From Thermotoga petrophila RKU-1 (GTDB taxonomy: Bacteria > Thermotogota > Thermotogae > Thermotogales > Thermotogaceae), in assembly GCF_000016785.1 (NCBI RefSeq), contig NC_009486.1, forward strand, positions 310,001 to 374,000: a stretch of DNA of 64,000 bases. The letters are read 5' to 3'. The position numbers and the translations under genes are program-made. The notes under the pieces were generated by a model. That model worked only from the letters and a program-made list of their open reading frames with translations, made no database searches and was not told the origin of the DNA. This document shows, in pieces, positions 61,747-64,000 of the stretch (its first letter is position 1; the number at the start of each line of letters is the position of its first letter).

Positions 61747-64000
61747 AGTTTCAAAACGGGTTCTTCTTTCAAAAGCCTCCTGTCGCTGGTGAATAGTACA
61801 ACCTGTCTGGTCTTGGACACCTCTTTCAGTTCCTGCCAGAGTAGGTCTATCTTCTCATCGTCCAGATCGACAAAAGTGTTGTCCACAACAAGGGGACTCT
61901 CAACCTCCAGAACACGACTTATAAACCTCTTCATCTGAAAACTCAGGAGTTTCAAAGCGGAGGTGTTCAACACATCGACAACCTTTTTTTCTTCGGGAAC
62001 GTTGATCGTCACCATCAGATCCGGAGAAACCTTGAAAACCTGATTTTCCTTGAAGAACCTTCTGTAAACATCCGTCAACTCTACTGCCAGATCCCTTGTG
62101 TAACCCCTCAACAGTTCCTCGTGTTCTTTTTTGATCCGATCCTTAAACTCGGGAATGTAACCAATGGCCCGCTCAAAAATCTCGAGTTCAACCTTCTTCC
62201 TGAAAAGCGCTTCCAGAACATCGAAAGGTTCTTCGAGAGGTGAAACCACGAGTTTCTCCAGTTCACTTTCTATCTGTTCCACTTCTCTTTTGAGTTCTTC
62301 TATTCTCGCGTTTGATCTGCTCGATTCTATCTCTTCTTTTTCTTTCATGAAGTTAGCGATTTCTTTTTCCAGTGAATCTCTGGTTTTCCTCAGATTTGCA
62401 CGTCTTTCCAGAAGGTCTCTCAACACCTTCAATTCATCTTCGCTGTCGACTCCTATTTCCTTCAGCGTGTTTTTCAGTACTTCTTCCTGCTCTCTGGAGT
62501 ACTCCTGCAGTTCTTCCAGATTCTTTTTCTTGGCAGATAGAGAAGCCTCAACGGAGCTTTTCAAAATCAGAAGTTCTCTCATCTGTTCTTCCACGTTTTC
62601 AACCGCCTTTCGTGGTTCACTTCCGTACTTCGAAAGAAACGGTATTCTTTCGAAGACCTTCTTCACGATCTGATCCCTCAAAAATTTTTCGAGTTCTTCG
62701 ATGTTATCAACACCTGCGGTTTCCTTCAGCTTGCTCACGATCTGGTTCTTTCTCTCGATCAACGACCTCTTTTGCGTCGAAAGATTCATGAGCTCACTTT
62801 CAAGTTCAAACAATTTCCTTCTCAACCTGTAATAGTTCCACATGGAAACCACGGAGGCACCTGTTCCTGCCAGTGTCAGATAGAAGAACAGGTATCCCGA
62901 CTTGAGAAAGGCAAAGATGATGGAAACCAGTGCAAAGGTCAGGAAAACGGCAACAAAAATCCTGAAAATAGAAAGTGTTTTGTCGAAGCGCTTCATGTCG
63001 TCACCTGTATTTTCGATCTTTGCCTGAGTTTCTTCGAGTTTTTCATCTATTTCCCTGAGAGGCTCTCTGAGATGACCTATTATCTCGTTCAGCTTTGCTT
63101 TCTGTTCGTTTTCCACCAATTCTATCTGTAACTTCATGTTCTCCAACTTGAGTTTCAGTTCTTCAAGACTGCTGACGGAGAAGTCTTTCATGATCGTCTT
63201 CAGTCTTTCTTCCGTATCTTTCGATTTTTCCTCGAGTGATTCTATCTCTTTTTCCAGTTCTTTACCGCGCTCTCTCAAATAATCCAGTTTCTGGGCAATC
63301 TCGATCGCTTCACGAACTTTTTCTTCGGAAACCGCTGTTTTCCTTTCGATCTCCTCGAGTTCTTTTTCAACACGGAGAAGCTCCGCTTTCATCTCATTGA
63401 TTCTGGCTTCGATAGAAGACAATCTCTCAGACTTTTCACTCTCGAATCTATTGATCTCTTCCTCCAGAAGTCTTCTCTTCTCCTGAAGATCCCGCGAAAG
63501 CTCTTTCTTTCTCTTCAAAACCAGAAGGAGCGATCGTCTTTTTTCTTTCCAGGCCTCAACTCTCTCTTTCAGGTTTGAGATCTCAGCCTCCAGTTCTTTC
63601 GTCTTCTTCATCAAGACAGAGAAATCCTCGTTCAATATCCTTTCAAGTTCCACTGCTTCGGGTCTGTTTCTGTAGCTTTCCATAAGGAAGGAAGCGACCT
63701 TTTTCGAACCGTTGAGGGTGTTGTCCACTCCCTCCGATATGAAAGAAGTGAAGGAAAACAGTTCGGGATCCAGTCTTCCCTGACCGAATTCCACCCTTCC
63801 CTCACTCGTCTCGAGATATCCCCCAAACCTGTTCGAAAACCATGGCCTGTAGTTCTCAAGTTCGGGAAGCTCTCCCGTGAGGCAGTATCTTATAAAATTC
63901 GCAAGGGTGGTTTTTCCAGCTGCGTTCCCTCCGAAGATGATGTTCAACCCGCTTTTCAGGGGGAAAGAAAAATTCTCGAATTTTCCAAACCCTTCAACGT
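61743..64000 (-). CDS. Rad50/SbcC/YhaN-like ATPase with a membrane hairpin (5' end cut)
   Basis: At least 752 codons; the frame is open to the window edge (VEGFGKFENFSFPLKSG before the P-loop), so the true start lies just outside. Walker A is GGNAAGKTT; a long coiled coil of about 250 residues follows on each side. In the middle, IFRIFVAVFLTFALVSIIFAF and GYLFFYLTLAGTGASVVSMW (longest shown 20) are two likely transmembrane helices placed where Rad50 has its hinge. The C-terminal lobe has Walker B-like SPLVVDNTFVDLDDEK and the H-loop region VVLFTSDRR. The signature motif near LNTSALKLLSFQMKR lacks a clear LSGG. The plan fits YhaN, which pairs with the SbcD-like nuclease YhaO; such a partner would be upstream outside the window. 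Partial, function inferred. Confidence 0.8.
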   Translation of the reverse strand, partial: VEGFGKFENFSFPLKSGLNIIFGGNAAGKTTLANFIRYCLTGELPELENYRPWFSNRFGGYLETSEGRVEFGQGRLDPELFSFTSFISEGVDNTLNGSKKVASFLMESYRNRPEAVELERILNEDFSVLMKKTKELEAEISNLKERVEAWKEKRRSLLLVLKRKKELSRDLQEKRRLLEEEINRFESEKSERLSSIEARINEMKAELLRVEKELEEIERKTAVSEEKVREAIEIAQKLDYLRERGKELEKEIESLEEKSKDTEERLKTIMKDFSVSSLEELKLKLENMKLQIELVENEQKAKLNEIIGHLREPLREIDEKLEETQAKIENTGDDMKRFDKTLSIFRIFVAVFLTFALVSIIFAFLKSGYLFFYLTLAGTGASVVSMWNYYRLRRKLFELESELMNLSTQKRSLIERKNQIVSKLKETAGVDNIEELEKFLRDQIVKKVFERIPFLSKYGSEPRKAVENVEEQMRELLILKSSVEASLSAKKKNLEELQEYSREQEEVLKNTLKEIGVDSEDELKVLRDLLERRANLRKTRDSLEKEIANFMKEKEEIESSRSNARIEELKREVEQIESELEKLVVSPLEEPFDVLEALFRKKVELEIFERAIGYIPEFKDRIKKEHEELLRGYTRDLAVELTDVYRRFFKENQVFKVSPDLMVTINVPEEKKVVDVLNTSALKLLSFQMKRFISRVLEVESPLVVDNTFVDLDDEKIDLLWQELKEVSKTRQVVLFTSDRRLLKEEPVLKL

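Overview
The window is 64 kb of a Thermotoga chromosome, from a strain very close to T. maritima. The CorA protein matches my memory of T. maritima CorA (TM0561) in length (351 aa) and at the residue positions known from its structures, with only a few substitutions. PolC-type polymerase, stand-alone TrpB2, the family II CBS-pyrophosphatase and the HDH-AK fusion fit the same genus. Genes are packed almost end to end: ATGA and TGATG stop/start overlaps are common, TTG and GTG starts are frequent, and no gap exceeds 300 bp. I saw no mobile element, CRISPR array, prophage or rRNA. The only RNA gene found is tRNA-Thr(CGT).

Layout. 1-1.4 kb: shape genes mreB and an mreC-like gene (cut by the window edge), divergent from a + cluster of CBS-DRTGG pyrophosphatase, DMT transporter, Gfo/Idh/MocA oxidoreductase and rhomboid protease (1.4-5.7 kb). 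5.7-12.1 kb: a minus-strand run from tRNA-Thr through tilS, ftsH, a hotdog thioesterase, a B12/radical SAM protein and a UDP-sugar dehydrogenase. 12.1-13.5 kb: proC and a GNAT acetyltransferase. 13.4-21.7 kb: minus-strand degT-lnt-queA-ruvC-polC. 21.8-23.2 kb: htrA. 23.3-26.9 kb: ftsY, DUF2225, a LysM/3D lipoprotein and an Rrf2 regulator. 26.9-30.1 kb: minus-strand YjdF-like protein, MFS transporter, flavin reductase-like protein, sfsA and a small coupled protein. 30.2-35.3 kb: DedA-like protein, a methyltransferase/ATP-grasp fusion, corA, a ferritin-like DPSL protein and a frameshifted PHP phosphoesterase.

35.5-55.2 kb is an amino-acid and pyrimidine block. carAB runs rightward and meets a nine-gene leftward operon ilvB-ilvN-ilvC-ilvD-cimA-leuA-leuC-leuD-leuB, which encodes the citramalate route to isoleucine together with valine and leucine synthesis. 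Divergent from ilvB, hom(HDH-AK)-thrC-thrB makes threonine. The ilvB promoter carries a 22-bp dyad over an extended -10 box, a good candidate operator. An ABC-2 exporter follows, whose permease gene has an in-frame stop. 57.1-64 kb: malic enzyme and two-subunit class I fumarase (fumarate to malate to pyruvate), trpB2, a cation diffusion facilitator, and a Rad50/YhaN-like ATPase that runs off the window edge.

The points most worth following are the methyltransferase/ATP-grasp fusion, the membrane-anchored Rad50-like ATPase, the lipoprotein with a ligand-less M23 domain plus a 3D domain, the ilvB operator, the probable AUU start of tilS behind a tRNA gene, and the two disrupted genes. Nothing here is a complete, obviously new multi-gene system; the strongest candidates are single unusual proteins.
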